DNA of 64,000 bases from Lophius americanus (Eukaryota; Chordata; Actinopteri; Lophiiformes; Lophiidae): assembly GCA_037951165.1 (NCBI GenBank), contig JBBDHG010000024.1, forward strand, positions 7,211,001-7,275,000, read 5' to 3'. Made by a program: the position numbers and the translations under genes. Below, in pieces: positions 1-11,860 of the stretch (its first letter is position 1; each line of letters starts with the position of its first letter). A model generated the notes under the pieces. The model saw only the letters and a program-made list of their open reading frames with translations, did no database searches and was not told the DNA's origin.

Positions 1-722
1 TGCATAAGCCCCGGCCACTTTAGTTCCAAAGTAATTGCTTCCTTTTCGCTAATTTAGCTGCTAATTGCAATGCACATTATTGATGCGGTATACGTCGTAA
101 ATCAGCAATACTTATCAGGAAAGTCAATGCTATTAATATTCTGTCGTGCGTTTCTTTACTGCTGCACGCTGCCGCTCCCTTTGCTTTAATTTCCATATGG
201 CCGTGGCACTTTATCCTCCATCGGCAATAATGTGATTCTTCTTCTGAAAAGATGAAAGATCAATATCCTCTCAGGCCTATGAGTTAAGGGGAAAGCAAGA
301 AAAATAAGACCATCCACTTCATCCCTATTGATATATGTCACAGTAAGATGGCGTAGATCATAATGAATTTGTAGAAAATGTACAATTTATGTGTCAATGA
401 CTTAGATCCGATGAGGTTTCCAGCACACTCCCCACAGGCAATTGTCAAACCAAAACCATTAGCACGTTCTGTGGGTAACATTAACCTTTCTACATGGGCT
501 TACCAATATCTCATCAAGAACTAAGTTTCGCTAGCCGGCGCTTTGAAACGCCGCTCGTTTATGAGATCGGCCATCTCTGAGGCCTTTAAAACATATGCAT
601 TAGAAAAATGATCATTGATAAAGTCCATCATCTGCTACTTTTTCTGACAATTTCTTTGAGTCACAGCCATTTGTCTGCCTCTTCCCTGCTTCTCTCCAGG
701 GGCTTGGATGGGTCTGAGGGAG
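1..722. other. Single-copy DNA; weak conserved-element candidate at about 60-260
   Basis: No gene or repeat is recognised here. The first 260 bases have even composition, with AT-rich cores such as TATTAATATT around 131-140 and CAATAATGTGAT near 224. That look is typical of vertebrate non-coding regulatory DNA but is not proof of it. Short frames at 608-817 and antisense to it run into the poly-G tract and carry low-complexity glycine or proline tails, so they are not treated as genes. Confidence 0.3.
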
Positions 723-728
723 GGGATG

Positions 729-757
729 GGGGGGGGGGGGGGGCGGGGGGGGGGGGG
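729..757. repeat. Poly-G tract
   Basis: This is a run of about 29 bases of G interrupted by a single C. It could form a G-quadruplex and its length is prone to sequencing error. It explains the glycine-rich and proline-rich frames on the two strands here. Confidence 0.9.
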
Positions 758-1299
758 CATGCTGCTCTGAAACACAAAGCATTTCTGCGGCCATCAACGT
801 GGCGTCATTGTCTTTAAGAGCATGTCACTTTTCGTGTTTGGGTCAAGAGCTCAGAGACAAGATAGCCACTCAGTGAAAAACTCAAGGAAAAGTATTGATC
901 TATGAGCATTTGGCTGCCACCAACTCACTTCTGCCGGCTGGACACTGAAATAACAGCCAAACCGTGTAACCCTAAATGACTTTCAGTGATGCTTGGGTTA
1001 GATAGACGCTTAAGTTCGTCCTTTCTAGAGCTGCACAATTCATCGAATTATAGTCTTGATCATTATTTTGGATACTTTGAACAATATCGACCTCTAGAAT
1101 GCTACTCCACAAAGTGAATGTTGGAATTAAAGAAAGCACTTTTCTGAACAGACAGAGCTTTTCACTACATAACAGAAAGCAGATGAGGGATCAAAATCCG
1201 AAAGACTATCACTATGAAAATTACATGACTGGAGCAGCAGAAGGCTTGTCCGTCAAAGCACAATCTGTACATGATGCCTTCTGTCCTTAGACTCTCGGT
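758..1299. other. Unassigned single-copy DNA
   Basis: I see no recognisable gene, repeat or motif cluster. A 63-codon frame at 1099-1290 resembles no protein I know and has no flanking splice signals that would make it convincing. Confidence 0.4.
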
Positions 1300-1620
1300 A
1301 CGGGTAAAGAACAACTCCCCCCCAAAAAAACCCTTTTAACGGGGGAACCAAGTGAAGAAACCTCAGGAGGAGACCCAGAGGAGGGACCCCTCTTCCAGGA
1401 CGGATAGACCTTGCCTTAGATGTTGCGTGTACAGAGCAGATCGCCCAAAATAAACACATTGTATACAGTTCTACCCTTCTTAAGAGTTGTGTCTGCGCCG
1501 CAAAGCTGTATGATGAGCGCAGGCGGGCCAAGAAAAACATTGCTAATGTGAACCCTCTATCATCAGTGGAGACATTTTGGTACGTCATGGTAACCATGCA
1601 GCTCACAAAATCAGCTCACT
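1300..1620. repeat. Probable old interspersed repeat
   Basis: The stretch from about 1310 to 1480 (runs of C and A, then GAGGAGGGACCCCTCTTCC and the following bases) resembles a sequence that recurs in fish introns and intergenic DNA. The family name is not known to me and the call is from memory. The 117-codon minus-strand frame over 1253-1606 has no recognisable domain and is probably accidental. Confidence 0.35.
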
Positions 1621-1634
1621 GAATCATGCAATTA

Positions 1635-1767
1635 TTTGAGCGCCTTTATTAGGCTCCATGTAAAACGGTGGGAATTACAGCGGGATCTCACAGCTGTCCA
1701 GTACTTTGTTGCTACCACTGACCTTTGGTCCAACAGAACAATGGAGCCTGACAGTTAATTATATCAA
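1635..1767 (+). pseudogene. hAT (ZBED-like) transposase fragment
   Basis: In one plus-strand frame around 1700-1760 the DNA reads YFVATTDLWSNRTMEP and then hits a stop. This matches the well-known hAT/ZBED transposase segment TTDLWSSRTMEPY, which carries the first catalytic aspartate of the RNase-H-like fold. Upstream codons in the same area are frameshifted and no zinc finger or dimerisation domain is present. A full transposase would need some 600 residues; only about 20-40 remain. This is a dead fossil, too short to assign to a specific subfamily. Confidence 0.6.
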
Positions 1768-2013
1768 TTAATAATTGCAATCTCAATATTGATCCAAATA
1801 ATATGAGTTGCCATTTTGGCCGTAATTGTGCAGCTCTTTTTCAATCCGAATATTTTCATATGTTGCAGTTCAGCCGTGCGTTCTCATTAGTTTCCAGGTA
1901 ATAAGAACGGTTATTTAACAGCGAGTGACCGATATAATAATAATGAGAATCACTGCTTATGTGGGAATCGCTTACATACTAGAAGGAACATTTTGCATTA
2001 TCAGTCCAATGCA
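1768..2013. other. Unassigned AT-rich DNA
   Basis: AT-rich sequence with TAATTA-type cores around 1757-1775. Nothing else is recognised. It may be the remaining interior of the hAT fossil just upstream. Confidence 0.3.
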
Positions 2014-2052
2014 TGTGTGTGTGTGTATGTGTGTGTGTGCATGCGTGCGTGC

Positions 2053-2085
<33 letters not shown>

Positions 2086-2092
2086 TGTGTGT
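2014..2092. repeat. (TG)n microsatellite
   Basis: Imperfect alternating TG tract with GC and TT interruptions, about 80 bp. Alternating purine-pyrimidine tracts of this length can adopt Z-DNA. The 105-codon plus frame across it is low-complexity. Confidence 0.95.
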
Positions 2093-4166
2093 CAGGAGGT
2101 TGATTGTTGTGGTGGTGGTGTTCGTGGCTGTAGGCTCCTAATGAAGGTGTGTGTAATAAAATCAGTACACTGGGGTCTTCGTCTGCACCCCGCCTCCCTC
2201 AAACTCCATCTGATTGAAAATGGAACAGCTGTGATGATTTAATTTACATGTTAATAACCAACGGGCCTCCTGAAAATCGTCCAATAAACGCCTTTTTATT
2301 ACCGCCTGTATCTCCTACGACGCAGGGGAATGAGTGAGGGAGAGATGGAGCGCGGGGTGGAGGGTTGGAGGGGGGTGTGTGTGGGGGGAGCAGAGGTGTA
2401 TGGGCAAGAAAAGGCGCAAGTAATTAATTGTTTTAAGCGATTCTATTAAAACTAAAATTATCTGGTGGAGATGCGGGCAGAATGAACATGGACCGGTTGG
2501 CAGTGGCGAGCATGTGTGCGCGGGGGTTTGATGAAGACGGTGTGTGTGTGAGGGAGGGGGTCAACGACAGTGTCTGTCTTTCTCAAGCTTAGATGTGAAT
2601 TATTCCTTTCTACAGATTTACTTGAGCTCACTTCCTGTCAGCATTTTCTTGATATCCCACCTACCTGATTTCATCTTGTCGCCGCGCCTGAGACGGCGTT
2701 AATATGTGGTCTTGGAGGGAATATATACGTTTTCATGGATGTGTGAGCGTATATATACGATCATACGGTGTAGTGTCACTGATAGCTCACAGCGGGACGC
2801 ACCTTTTTATGAGATTCAGCGTGAAGGTGGAAGTAGTTTAACTACATGTTATTAACACCGCCAACATCATCTTTATCGTCATTGCCATCTTTACTGCCCT
2901 CCCCGTTGAGAACTCACAACACTCAATGGATGCCATACTGCTTTTTATGGATCGGAAGTGCTTATTGGGAATAAATTCTTGACCACCATAAGTGCTGATC
3001 CAAGTTCCTGTGTGGAGTTTGACTACTGGCTACATAATCCTCTGCCATTAACTTTTATTACATCACAAAAGATAAAGATCTAATAGAAATTCAGGATTTG
3101 CTGGAGTTCTGCCTCTTGTTTGCCTTCTTGTCCTCCATGATTTAAGACACCTCCCCTCCCCTTTCCTCATTCCACCTTTCTCTCCAAAACCTCCCAGGGA
3201 ACTGAGAATTCCTTCCCAACGAAGGAGAATAGCAAAAGAGAAATAAGGGCTTAACCGGGGCACCCTGTGCTCATCTCTCCCACCCCTTTTCATTCTCTCT
3301 ATCTTTTCTCCCCCACCTCCTCCCCCCATGTCCCAGTCCTTAGAGAGGTGGCCCTGCCACTGGGGCCATTCATGTCATTGTGAGCGGAGCCACATGGTCG
3401 CGTCTCCCTGCTTCTCTGGGGACATGGGGGGGCCACAGAGACCGGGCCCTCACTGGGTGGGAACAGTAATTAAAGAATAGAAGCAAAAAATATAAAGAGA
3501 AAGAACAAAAGGCAAATGAATAAAAGGAATAACAGATTAAGCCGGGAAGGAATAAAGGAGCGGGCTTGAGTCCTGTGGAAATCATTAGGGAATATTCTCA
3601 GGCGCTGTACAGTACTGTATAACAGATCCATTAATGATCCAAATACCTCCAAGCCCTTTTTCCACTCACACACAACGCTGCAGGGGGAGACATGCATGCA
3701 AAGGCTTTGCATCACGGTGTTGCAATGCGTTGTAGGGTAACTCGGAATTTCATCCCACTGTCATGAGCATCCTTGTCACATCTTTGATCACCGGCTGTTC
3801 ATTTTATTGACTCGGCTCACCGCTGCTGCGTGACATTAGACAACACAGGTTGGCTGGGGTCCTCCCAGCCCTCCGAGATTTGACACGGTTAGACATGTAA
3901 TGTATTTGGTGCCCTAAGGCCTTGTTATGCCAAGAAAGAAAGCAAACCCACAAACAACACCTAAAGCTGTTTACCTTTCAATCGCTAAAGCAAAGAGATC
4001 CGACTGTGACACGGCAGAACGGCAGAGAAATGGAAGCAGATTTATGGTAATGCAATATTGTTTTTGTGGGCTTTAACAAAACATCACCCCGCTATGCTGT
4101 GTTAGCAGCTGGGACTACCGGGGGGAGAGGGATACAGGCGGAGGTAGTGAAGATGGATACGACATG

Positions 4167-4171
<5 letters not shown>
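2093..4171. other. Single-copy DNA with conserved-element candidates at 2240-2470 and 3450-3710
   Basis: Around 2240-2470 the sequence contains AATTTACATGTTAATAACC, CCTTTTTATTACCGCC and AAGTAATTAATTG, which are homeodomain-like AT cores in otherwise mixed sequence. From 3450 to 3710 an evenly composed block has GAACAGTAATTAAAG and CATTAATGATCC. Both look like enhancer-type sequence, and conservation cannot be tested here. The minus-strand frames at 3063-3329, 3370-3585 and 3470-3715 overlap each other and have no recognisable domains. Confidence 0.3.

Positions 4172-4207
<36 letters not shown>
4172..4207. repeat. (AG)n microsatellite
   Basis: Perfect purine dinucleotide run of about 36 bp. 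A homopurine mirror repeat like this can form a triplex (H-DNA). Confidence 0.95.
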
Positions 4208-4210
<3 letters not shown>

Positions 4211-4548
4211 AGGCAAACAGAGAGATCAAGCCTTCATGTCCCACGTTCCTATACAGATCGGAGAAAAGTTCTGGGGTGGTTCCCAGGAAGAGCTAACTTT
4301 AGAGAGGTAAAAGGTCACTGTACTTGGACAATCACACCAGCTCAGCGTCTATTGATGGGGAGGGGCCAGGGGCATTGTGGGAAGGGCACAGAATGGCTCT
4401 TACTGCCAGTCATGGTTGTGTAGCATTTGCATGAGCTGCCAATCACCTCAGAAAGGAATGCACTTGGGTCAGAAGGGTCAGGCAGGCGGAGTCGGGCCGA
4501 GAGTGAACACAACATGTATTGACGCATCAGGAATGATGGGCTGGACTG
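4208..4548. other. Unassigned single-copy DNA
   Basis: No recognised gene or repeat. The frames on both strands at 4342-4745 are produced largely by the adjacent TG tract. Confidence 0.4.
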
Positions 4549-4620
4549 CGTGTGTGTGTGCGTGTGTATGTGTGTGTATATTTGTGTGTGTGCGTGTGTG
4601 TGTGTGTGTCTGTGCGTGTG
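4549..4620. repeat. (TG)n microsatellite
   Basis: Imperfect TG tract of about 72 bp with TA, TT and GC interruptions. Confidence 0.95.
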
Positions 4621-5539
4621 CTGTAAATAGTCAAATGAAACTGCAGACTGCAGAGGCACTCAGAAGAGCACATACCTCTGCAAATACCAAACAATCCTAC
4701 ACGTACGTGTTACATAAATCAGATCTGGATCATTTCCATAAATAATAAAATAAATCAAGCTCATCTGGATATACTTTTAAAACTGGAGGTGAACACTCCG
4801 ACCTCATTATCTCAGCTACACTGTGGAGACGGTTGCGTGTGTCTCGACCCTTTTGTTACTTACAGCTGCTAAATTATACACCAGAGCTGGATTATTAACC
4901 TCACCGATCTTTATCCTAGATATCAATATGTTAAATATGGGAGATTTCATTTCATGTACAATAGATCATTTGGTCAAATTCTGAAAAATGCTCCATTTCC
5001 CAATATCAATTAAACGTTCTTAAACTCTCAGTACAGTGGATGGATCTACAAAGACCAAATGGTTCCCTTTAATTCAATCTGTCCTGATCCAAAGTCTAAC
5101 TCAGTGGCCTGTAATGTAATTTAAGGCTATCAGATTAATAACAACCCACCGTTTAGGTCTGCTGAATGCTAGATTTTTAATTGGGTCCGCACCAAACTGC
5201 ACACAGACAAAGCTGAGAACTCCCTTAACATCCCAGAATTTGCTCGTCCAGATCTGTGGATTATTTCCCGAGATATAAAAAGTGAATGTTTTCTGTGATG
5301 AAAGGTTAGATAACGAAGATCCGCCGTTTCATTCAAACAAACTTTTCCCGACACTTAATCTAAAATAGAAAGAGAAGAACTTTAAATGCAGAAAATGCTG
5401 TTTTGGAAACTAGGCCGACATTGTCATCCTCAACGTCAAGGATACTTCCCCGTAACCCCCACAATGTCCACGATTGAACTCCTCAAATTAAATGTATTAA
5501 TTTAAATTTAGAGTTATATCCCAAAAAACTTTTTTTTTG
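4621..5539. other. Unassigned AT-rich single-copy DNA
   Basis: No recognised gene, known repeat or motif cluster. The composition is AT-rich. A 61-codon minus-strand frame at 5169-5354 has no recognisable features. Confidence 0.4.
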
Positions 5540-5831
5540 TCATAATCTATCCCTCCCTTTAGTAAGAAAAATGTGAACTAATAGAGTAAAATACGATATT
5601 TACAAGGTAGATCTCCTCGAGTTTGAAAAACTTTGTTTAATGTGAAAATAAATATATTGCGTAAATATTGAATATTTGAGTAAAATAACCTCGAGTCAAG
5701 GAATTTCACCAAACCTCTGACAAACGGTTTAACAGTTACGTCCTGAAACAGTATGTTTTGGTAAAACTATCCCCCCGGTGTGTAAAATGTGAAACATTAC
5801 AATAAGGTACGATACGGACAAGATAGATTTA
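5540..5831 (+). repeat. Unclassified interspersed repeat (family R), two tandem units
   Basis: Two degenerate copies of the same unit sit in tandem. Unit one has AGTAAGAAAAATGTGAAC followed by AGAGTAAAATACGATATTTA. Unit two has TGTGTAAAATGTGAAACATT followed by AATAAGGTACGATACGGACA. The same unit, in the form AGTGAGTAAAATATGAACT and GTAAAATATGATACATAAG, recurs at about 16.9, 24.8, 32.3, 42.6, 46.2 and 47.1 kb. I know no coding capacity in it and cannot name its class. The best recognition mark elsewhere is CCCAAAATCAATCCAGTTC. Confidence 0.6.
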
Positions 5832-5974
5832 TCATTTAACCCAACTGTTAGCAGGTGCCACCCCACTGTGGATGCAAATTAGGGTTCAGGGTTTTGCTCA
5901 AGGACAGGGTCATCCTCCAGATCTACCAACCGGAGGAGTACCAAGTTACTGTTTTCTCAATTATTCTTACTTTA

Positions 5975-6205
5975 TTTTATTCTGTGTTATAAACCGTGTA
6001 CACATACAGGACAACATAGTGAAATTCATTCTCTGTGTTGGACCCACCTCTGAGGGAGGGAGTGGGTAGCCCCTGTGAAACGCCCAGGATGCTGGGGTTA
6101 CAGTGTCTTGCTCCAGGACCCCACGGCATGTATCGTCGAGGGCTGGGATCAAACCCCAATCTCCCGATTGTGGGACGACCGTTCTACCCACTGAGCTATA
6201 AGTGC
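5975..6205 (-). mobile_element. tRNA-derived fish SINE
   Basis: Read on the minus strand, the head is TATAGCTCAGTGGGTAGAAC (6178-6198), a tRNA A-box, and GGTTTGATCCC (6145-6156) is the B-box of the internal RNA polymerase III promoter. A tRNA-unrelated body and a tail containing GAATGAATTTCACTATG follow. This layout matches the common teleost SINE whose tail resembles that of the copy at 62.26 kb. A SINE encodes no protein and is mobilised by a partner LINE. No clear A-rich tail or target duplication can be picked out. Confidence 0.7.
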
Positions 6206-6300
6206 CTCTGAGCCACTGAGGAGTCCAGGTGGGTTAGAACCAGAACCTTCTTGGTGAGGGGCTACTTTCTTGCTGTGAGGTCAACACCAGTTAAAGCTTG
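6206..6300 (-). repeat. Second degenerate repeat abutting the SINE
   Basis: On the minus strand the sequence reads GACCTCACAGCAAGAAAG and then CAAGAAGGTTCTGGTTCTAA. This is a damaged version of a motif very common in fish genomes (cacagcaagaaggtcctggg). A related plus-strand copy lies at 29095-29160. The class is uncertain. Confidence 0.5.
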
Positions 6301-7767
6301 TTCATCGATTCTTATTTTAATCAGGTTGTTAATCAGAGTTGTTGCTACACACTTCATATCATAACTACAAAAAAAACAAATTCTCCGTCACAATAGAAAG
6401 AAGCTGCACATTCTTAAAAACAAGCAAATTGTCTGAAATTGAGCCAAAAAAAACCAAAACAATAAGAATCTGAACGAGTATTATAAAAACTACGTAACGT
6501 GTATAAACTTTAGTTTCCTTGAGGATTTTGTGCGTTCTCTCCCCATTGTTTCCAGGTTAAAAGTTTGCGGATCCACCCTTTATCTGGATAATTTAATGAG
6601 ATGTTTTCTCATCCATGCTACACCCTTTCACTAAATGTGAAGTTTGAGCATAATCCTGCTGACAACCATCAACCAAACAGATATTAGTGAATGCTCAGGT
6701 TTCTAGCTGGAGGCAATAAATTCTGTTTAGACACATATTTTATTGTTGAAAGAAGAACAAAAGCAGCCATCAAACTCTCCCTGCTCTCAGTCTGTTAGCA
6801 GACCGCTCATATAAAACTGCCACATCTCCTGAAATCAAACTATTTGACCCGCAAGCTACTCCAACTCTGGCAACCCATTTCAAAGTTGCTGTGACAATTG
6901 TAGCTGGCCTGCAGCTCGCCCCGGCTCTGCCTCACCCTCTCGCTCTGACCGTGGGCAGTTCTGTGAAATGGAAGGAGGAAGAAAGCAAATTGTTTGTGCC
7001 GTGGGCCCTGACAGGAGGCAACAGCAGCCGAGCATTAGCTAAGGATAAAATTAATGGGATTTGTAGTGGTGAGGCAGCATATGTCGCAAGGTGCTGGTGA
7101 TGGGTGATAGGGGTGAATCGCCACCTTTAACGGCTGATAAGTATCTGTGTGAGCGAGGGGGACAGAGAGCAGGACCGCCTGCAGCCCAGCCAGCATCCCA
7201 TAAATACCTTTTACCTGTGACTGTGTGTCTCCATCCCCGGATAAACGGAGATCTTCCTCTCTGATTAGATCACATCATGTAGATTGTCAATCCAAATGTT
7301 CAATCAGCGCTAACTAAAACTGCAAGTGCTAATAATTGTTGCTCTCCCTCCAGCAACTTTGCTGTCATGTGTTGCATACAATAGAACGTAAACCATCTTT
7401 TCAGGTGATATAGACGTCTCTCCTCGCCACCATCGCCAAAATGGAGCGCTCATTTACTTATAATCATTGACTGGTGGTAGCGAGGTCACATCAGAAGTAT
7501 ATTTGTCTGATATTTGTCATAGTACTGTCATATATTTTGTCTTTATTACTTAAATACTAAACTACTCTTCCAGCAGCAGATGTATCAGCGTGTGGTTTGT
7601 TGATTTTTTTTACGGCTACACTGTCATCTCAGGAAATGATAGATCTTTTTCTTATTCCCAGAAAAACAAATGTAACCTAACTATTGTAGTAATATACCAA
7701 AGGTCATGAGAGAAAAATGATGTATTCATTATCCATAGGCCAATTTGTGGGGAAAAGGATTTTATTG
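6301..7767. other. Single-copy DNA with a conserved-element candidate at about 6850-7340
   Basis: The block 6850-7340 is evenly composed and has many short motifs, including AAATTAATGGGATTTG, AGATTGTCAATCCAAATG, CAATCAGCGCTAAC and TGCTAATAATTGTTGC. It is not low-complexity and not a repeat I know. It looks like regulatory DNA. The 69-codon frame at 6891-7100 falls inside it and has no recognisable domain. Confidence 0.35.
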
Positions 7768-7780
7768 ATATATATATATG

Positions 7781-7827
<47 letters not shown>

Positions 7828-7828
7828 C
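7768..7828. repeat. (AT)n microsatellite
   Basis: Alternating AT tract of about 60 bp with a GAA interruption near 7780 and AC near 7811. It is self-complementary and can extrude as a cruciform. Confidence 0.95.
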
Positions 7829-8274
7829 TTATATTATGACAAGAATTTATCTTTTACTATCATACAAGAAATGTTTGTTTTTTTGTCATTCTGGCAGCGA
7901 AAAGAAAAGCTGAAAATTTCCATTATTTTGCTGAGAATGTTATCATTTTTAATTACATCAAAAATTCAACTGACAAGATTCGCAAACAAACAAATTTCTC
8001 CTGACTTAAAAACCCCATCTCCCACTTCCACGAGATTCGTTTTAACCCTGTTCCACCCCCCCCGCACTTTCAGTATGTAACATGTAATACGTGTCTATAA
8101 GCGATTATTGATTAATATATCTTACAACATAGCATCCAGAAAAGCCAGGAAACATAAATTCTGAGGAGAAAGGGTAACATCGAGGTATTTTGAAACCTTT
8201 AATGTCCTAATCAACTATTTGGTTGAGCACATTTCATTTCTTGTTGAAAATGTGTGAGACCTTAACCGCTTTAT
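7829..8274. other. Unassigned AT-rich DNA
   Basis: Nothing recognised. The 100-codon frame at 7778-8080 begins inside the AT microsatellite and has no domain. Confidence 0.4.
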
Positions 8275-8410
8275 AATACTGTATGATCCAGTGGCAGCAT
8301 AAAATGTGTCTGATAAAGAGGAAGGGGCCATGGATGGAGCCTTGGGGGATTCCACAGGTCAAAAGGGCAACCGAGGAGGAAGAATTAAACAATGTCATAT
8401 TTAATGAGTA
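8275..8410 (-). pseudogene. L2-like LINE reverse transcriptase scrap
   Basis: The minus strand encodes SSSSVALLTCGIPQGSIHGP and then FLF. This matches the reverse-transcriptase block of L2-type and related non-LTR retrotransposons, where the canonical reading is CGVPQGSILGPLLF, just before the catalytic FADD box. Only about 35-40 residues remain. The catalytic aspartates, endonuclease and 3' tail are absent. A second scrap of the same block lies on the opposite strand at 28.57 kb. It is non-functional. Confidence 0.65.
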
Positions 8411-9719
8411 GTTTTTTTCCTTTTCTTTGTTGCATATTATAGCATTTGAGGTGTAACTGAACATAACTATGTAACTTGATACGATCGAGTAGGTCCATTT
8501 TCTTTAATATACAAAATTTCATCATGAAATAATTTTAGTGTTCCGTTTTTTGTTTTACAGTTTAAAAACATTCTTCACCAAACAATTCATCATTTTATGA
8601 TGATAAGTAAAATATGCAAAGAAATAATTTCTTTTTTTTTAAAGTTTTTTTTGGTGAGGACATTAAAAGTGTTCAGATAAAGATTTCAGAAGAGTAAAAA
8701 AAAAAAATCATAATAATAATTGTTAATATAATTTTTTTTTTTTTCATCCAGTTTTTCCCCTGTTTAATCTATAAAGTACTGATTTTACTTTGTAATTAAA
8801 TTTATTCTCTGTAGAAAAGCAGAGTACTGTTTATATAGAATTGACTTTGGATTTAGTAATAATAATAATTGTTACATATTGAAAAAATATTATTATAAAT
8901 TATTATTAGAGATTAATGAAAGTGGTAAACATACAGTGAAGGCAGCGTCTGTTTCTTCATTTTTTCACTTTCCACAACAATTTAAGCAGAAACACCAAAT
9001 AATTCTAAGATTACAAACCATCGAAGGTTAATAAGTTAACATATTCCATGCTGACATTGTTATGACGTTAGCTACACAGATAGGAGAAATGAAGGGGTAT
9101 TAGATTTAAAGTTAATAAAAAAGGGAGGGGGTCGGGCTGCCAATCAAATTCTGCTTGGGGCCTCATTCAGCGCCTGGACTGACTCCGAGAAGACGAATTT
9201 GGGGAAAAGGTGGATGTTGCAATTGTTTTATTAAGCCTTACTATTATTACAAATGTATGCGTAATCTAAGTATTCTCTTGGATACAAGTCATGAAAAATG
9301 AGAATCTTCGGATACTTCCTGTAGTATAAAGCAGCGAAACAGTTTCAGCATGCTGGAGTCTATTTGCCTGACTTGACATCGCTGTGTTGATGCTGATACA
9401 TAAATTCTGCAGCCATTTGTAGGATTGGCGTTACATGACGATATTGTTGTCAGACACTGACTGTAAGCTAAGTGAATTCATTTCTCCTCTGAAAGTAGCA
9501 CTTCCCCCACAGTTAATACCATAATGAAACGCCTCTGTCAACATGAATGTAGCGGAGGACTGGTGGAAGGATGTTGAGTCAGAGCGTTAGCACCAGAGTC
9601 AGAGCAGTGCTTCAAGCCTTTTGACCACTTCTGTGGAAAGGGGTCAGTGTCAGCCGGCCCTCAGAGTTCAACACACCGACCGCAGCCGTATACAGAGCTT
9701 CTAGTGTCCAACCTGCCGC
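8411..9719. other. Unassigned, very AT-rich DNA
   Basis: Long A and T runs (8630-8760) and AATAATAAT stretches (8710-8900). No gene or known element is recognised. The part from 9400 is more balanced and grades into the candidate element downstream. Confidence 0.4.
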
Positions 9720-9990
9720 GGTTAAATGTGTCACATCAGGCGGGTTTCAGCTTGTAAAATGAGGGGAGGAAGGGAAACGGAATTTGCGTGCTGTTCCTTT
9801 AATCAACTGCAAAGGGCGAGCTGCGTTTGCGATCTATTTTGGGGGATTTTTCTGGAACTGATTGCTTGGGTGCAGCGGAATGGCAGCGAAAATAATGAAC
9901 ATGAAATACAAATAAATGCTGCAATTACTTTAATAATATCGGACGATCCTTTCCTCAAGTGTAATCAAACATCTTAATGTCTTGTGTTTA
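9720..9990. promoter_or_regulatory. Candidate conserved non-coding element
   Basis: Evenly composed, stop-poor sequence (an 83-codon frame spans it) with CCTTTAATCAACTGCAAAG, GCAATTACTTTAATAATATC and CAAGTGTAATCAAAC. These are homeodomain- and NKX-like cores. It matches no repeat I know. Conservation cannot be tested from one sequence, so this is inference. Confidence 0.35.
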
Positions 9991-11464
9991 TTTTCACGGG
10001 ACACCAGTGGAGCGCGTCCTCTAAGAACCTACCTCGCTACCGCTCTGCTGCTCCGTCAGCCACAAACTGGAAACATTTGTTCTATCTGCCACAAAATTTC
10101 ATCCTTTTTATATTAAACAGGCAAAAAAAAAAAAAAAACTTGAACCCGTGTGCCTGAAAAATATACAGACATGTTATCCTTTGCATTCAAAAATACACAT
10201 ACCATCAATGAATGTTTGGAAAGAGCGGTGAGGAGTGGGGGGGGGGGGTTAAAGGAAAAGGGAGCAGACTTTCTCATATTGACTCAGCGGGCGCTATGCC
10301 ACGCAATTAGTCCTAACTACGACGAGAGGGAGAAGCACGGGGGAGAGAGTGAGATAACCCAAAAAATAAAAAGCTGTCTGTGGAAAATTTGGAGCACTTC
10401 CCAAAATACACAAACTTTCCCGACTAGCACATTTCTTAGGTATGTTGTAATCTCATATGGCTGGCCTTTTCTGAGCCCCTCCGTGAGACTTCTCTCTCCT
10501 CTCCACTCAGTTTTCCAAGCTCCCCCAGACCCCAGACCTCACCAGTCTACTTCACAGTCTGGTCTAGTCTCGGGCCCCCAGCCCCTGCCTCCTAAAAATC
10601 CCTTTCCAGAACCCACTGTCCACACATGGCAATCATTAGGCAACTCTCTTAAAGAGCAACATTATACCACCAATTGCAGCCTTGCATGAAATTTTGATCA
10701 CTTAAACCCATCTTAAAGAGGCAGCAGCCACTTTCTGCTCCACAACCTCCTGTTCTCTCGATCCATCAGTGGTAATGCACTTACCCCTTCAATGGTAAAC
10801 CCCACACCCCCGCTCCCTTCGCTCATTGTGCCAGCCCAACAAAGCCAAATGAGGCTTGTAGCCACTTATGAGAAGCAGCAACGTTAATGGACACTCTTTA
10901 AATAAACCCCATGAGGGGAAAAAAAAGCTTTGTGATTACTTTTAGATAGATAAAGAGTATTTTCTGCTGGGTTAGCGCCCGTTGTTGTGGAATAAAAGCG
11001 ATGGAGAGCAAATCCGGGTGTGACAGATTTCACTTTTTTGTTTGCATTCCATTAAAAAAAACAGTTATCACTCCTTACATGGCGGTGCATCACGTCGTTG
11101 TCAAGAAAAGAATAACAGAACGGAAAGTGACTAACCATAGAATTGCGAGTATAAGACTTCGGAGGAAGGCGGAGAGGAGAGATCAAGTGCCAAAAAGCCC
11201 TGCTGAGCTCCGTCGTAAACAATGATTAAGGCACCTCAAGCGGTGGCATACCCACTCTTTACCACTCACCTCACACCACTGGCTAATTAGAAGGGGCTTT
11301 GCTTTTACTGCTGGCTTTAGTGTCATAAAATTAACACATTTCGCAAAACAGCAGATACATTCTCAAACTGTGGCGAGGGTTTAACAAGCCTCCGCTGGGC
11401 GAACTGCAGCAATTGCCAGAGAGAAGGGAGGAGAGGAAAAAGAAGAGGGGGGGGGATGGGCTAA
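9991..11464. other. Single-copy DNA; long but unconvincing open frame at 10150-10689
   Basis: A run of 15 or more A ends at about 10138. The 179-codon plus frame that follows has a poly-G glycine stretch and a proline- and serine-rich second half. I see no domain, no signal sequence, and no splice sites that would place it in a gene. It is probably accidental in stop-poor DNA. The block 11000-11370 has mixed composition and could be another regulatory stretch. Confidence 0.35.
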
Positions 11465-11548
11465 GGAAAGGGAAAGGGAAAGGAAAGGAAAGGAAAGGAA
11501 AGGAAAGGAAAGGAAAGGAAAGGAAAGGAAAGGAAAGGAAAGGAAAGG
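11465..11548. repeat. (GGAAA)n microsatellite
   Basis: About 16 copies of a 5-bp purine unit; the first copies have an extra G. The pure homopurine strand can form a triplex. It explains the repetitive FPFLS-type minus-strand frame here. Confidence 0.95.
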
Positions 11549-11860
11549 GGATTGGGTGAAGAGGGGATTAGGGTTCCATGTGGAGCCATTTATCCCGAGG
11601 AGCACAGGGAGGAGAGATAAAGCTGTGGAGGGCCCCCACACTGACCCTCAGACAGACCCTGTGCCAGGGGAACAGCTTACTCTGTCTTGTGCCCAGAAGA
11701 TGAAAAGGATTTAAGTAAAAGTAGATTCTTCTGAACTCTTCCCTTTCCACTCATCCACTTTCTGGAAAAATGTTCTCCATTCTGAAGGGGGAGCCACAGC
11801 AGAGCCAACGCGGCGCTGCCCGTGAACTGGGCCGGAGCGGAAGACACGGCCGGTCACTTT
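11549..11860. other. Unassigned single-copy DNA
   Basis: GC-moderate sequence with no recognised gene or repeat. Confidence 0.4.

Noticed and set aside
1253..1606. 117-codon minus-strand frame as a gene
   Set aside because: The DNA resembles an old interspersed repeat, and the protein has no domain.
4342..4745. Frames of 105 and 122 codons on opposite strands
   Set aside because: Created by the TG microsatellite; low-complexity Cys/Val or Thr/His runs.
6178..6198. A tRNA gene on the minus strand
   Set aside because: A- and B-box are present but no cloverleaf can be folded over 73 bases and a SINE body follows.
10150..10689. 179-codon plus-strand open frame, the longest in the window
   Set aside because: Poly-Gly from a G run, Ser/Pro-rich second half, no domain, no supported splice or promoter context. 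Likely chance.
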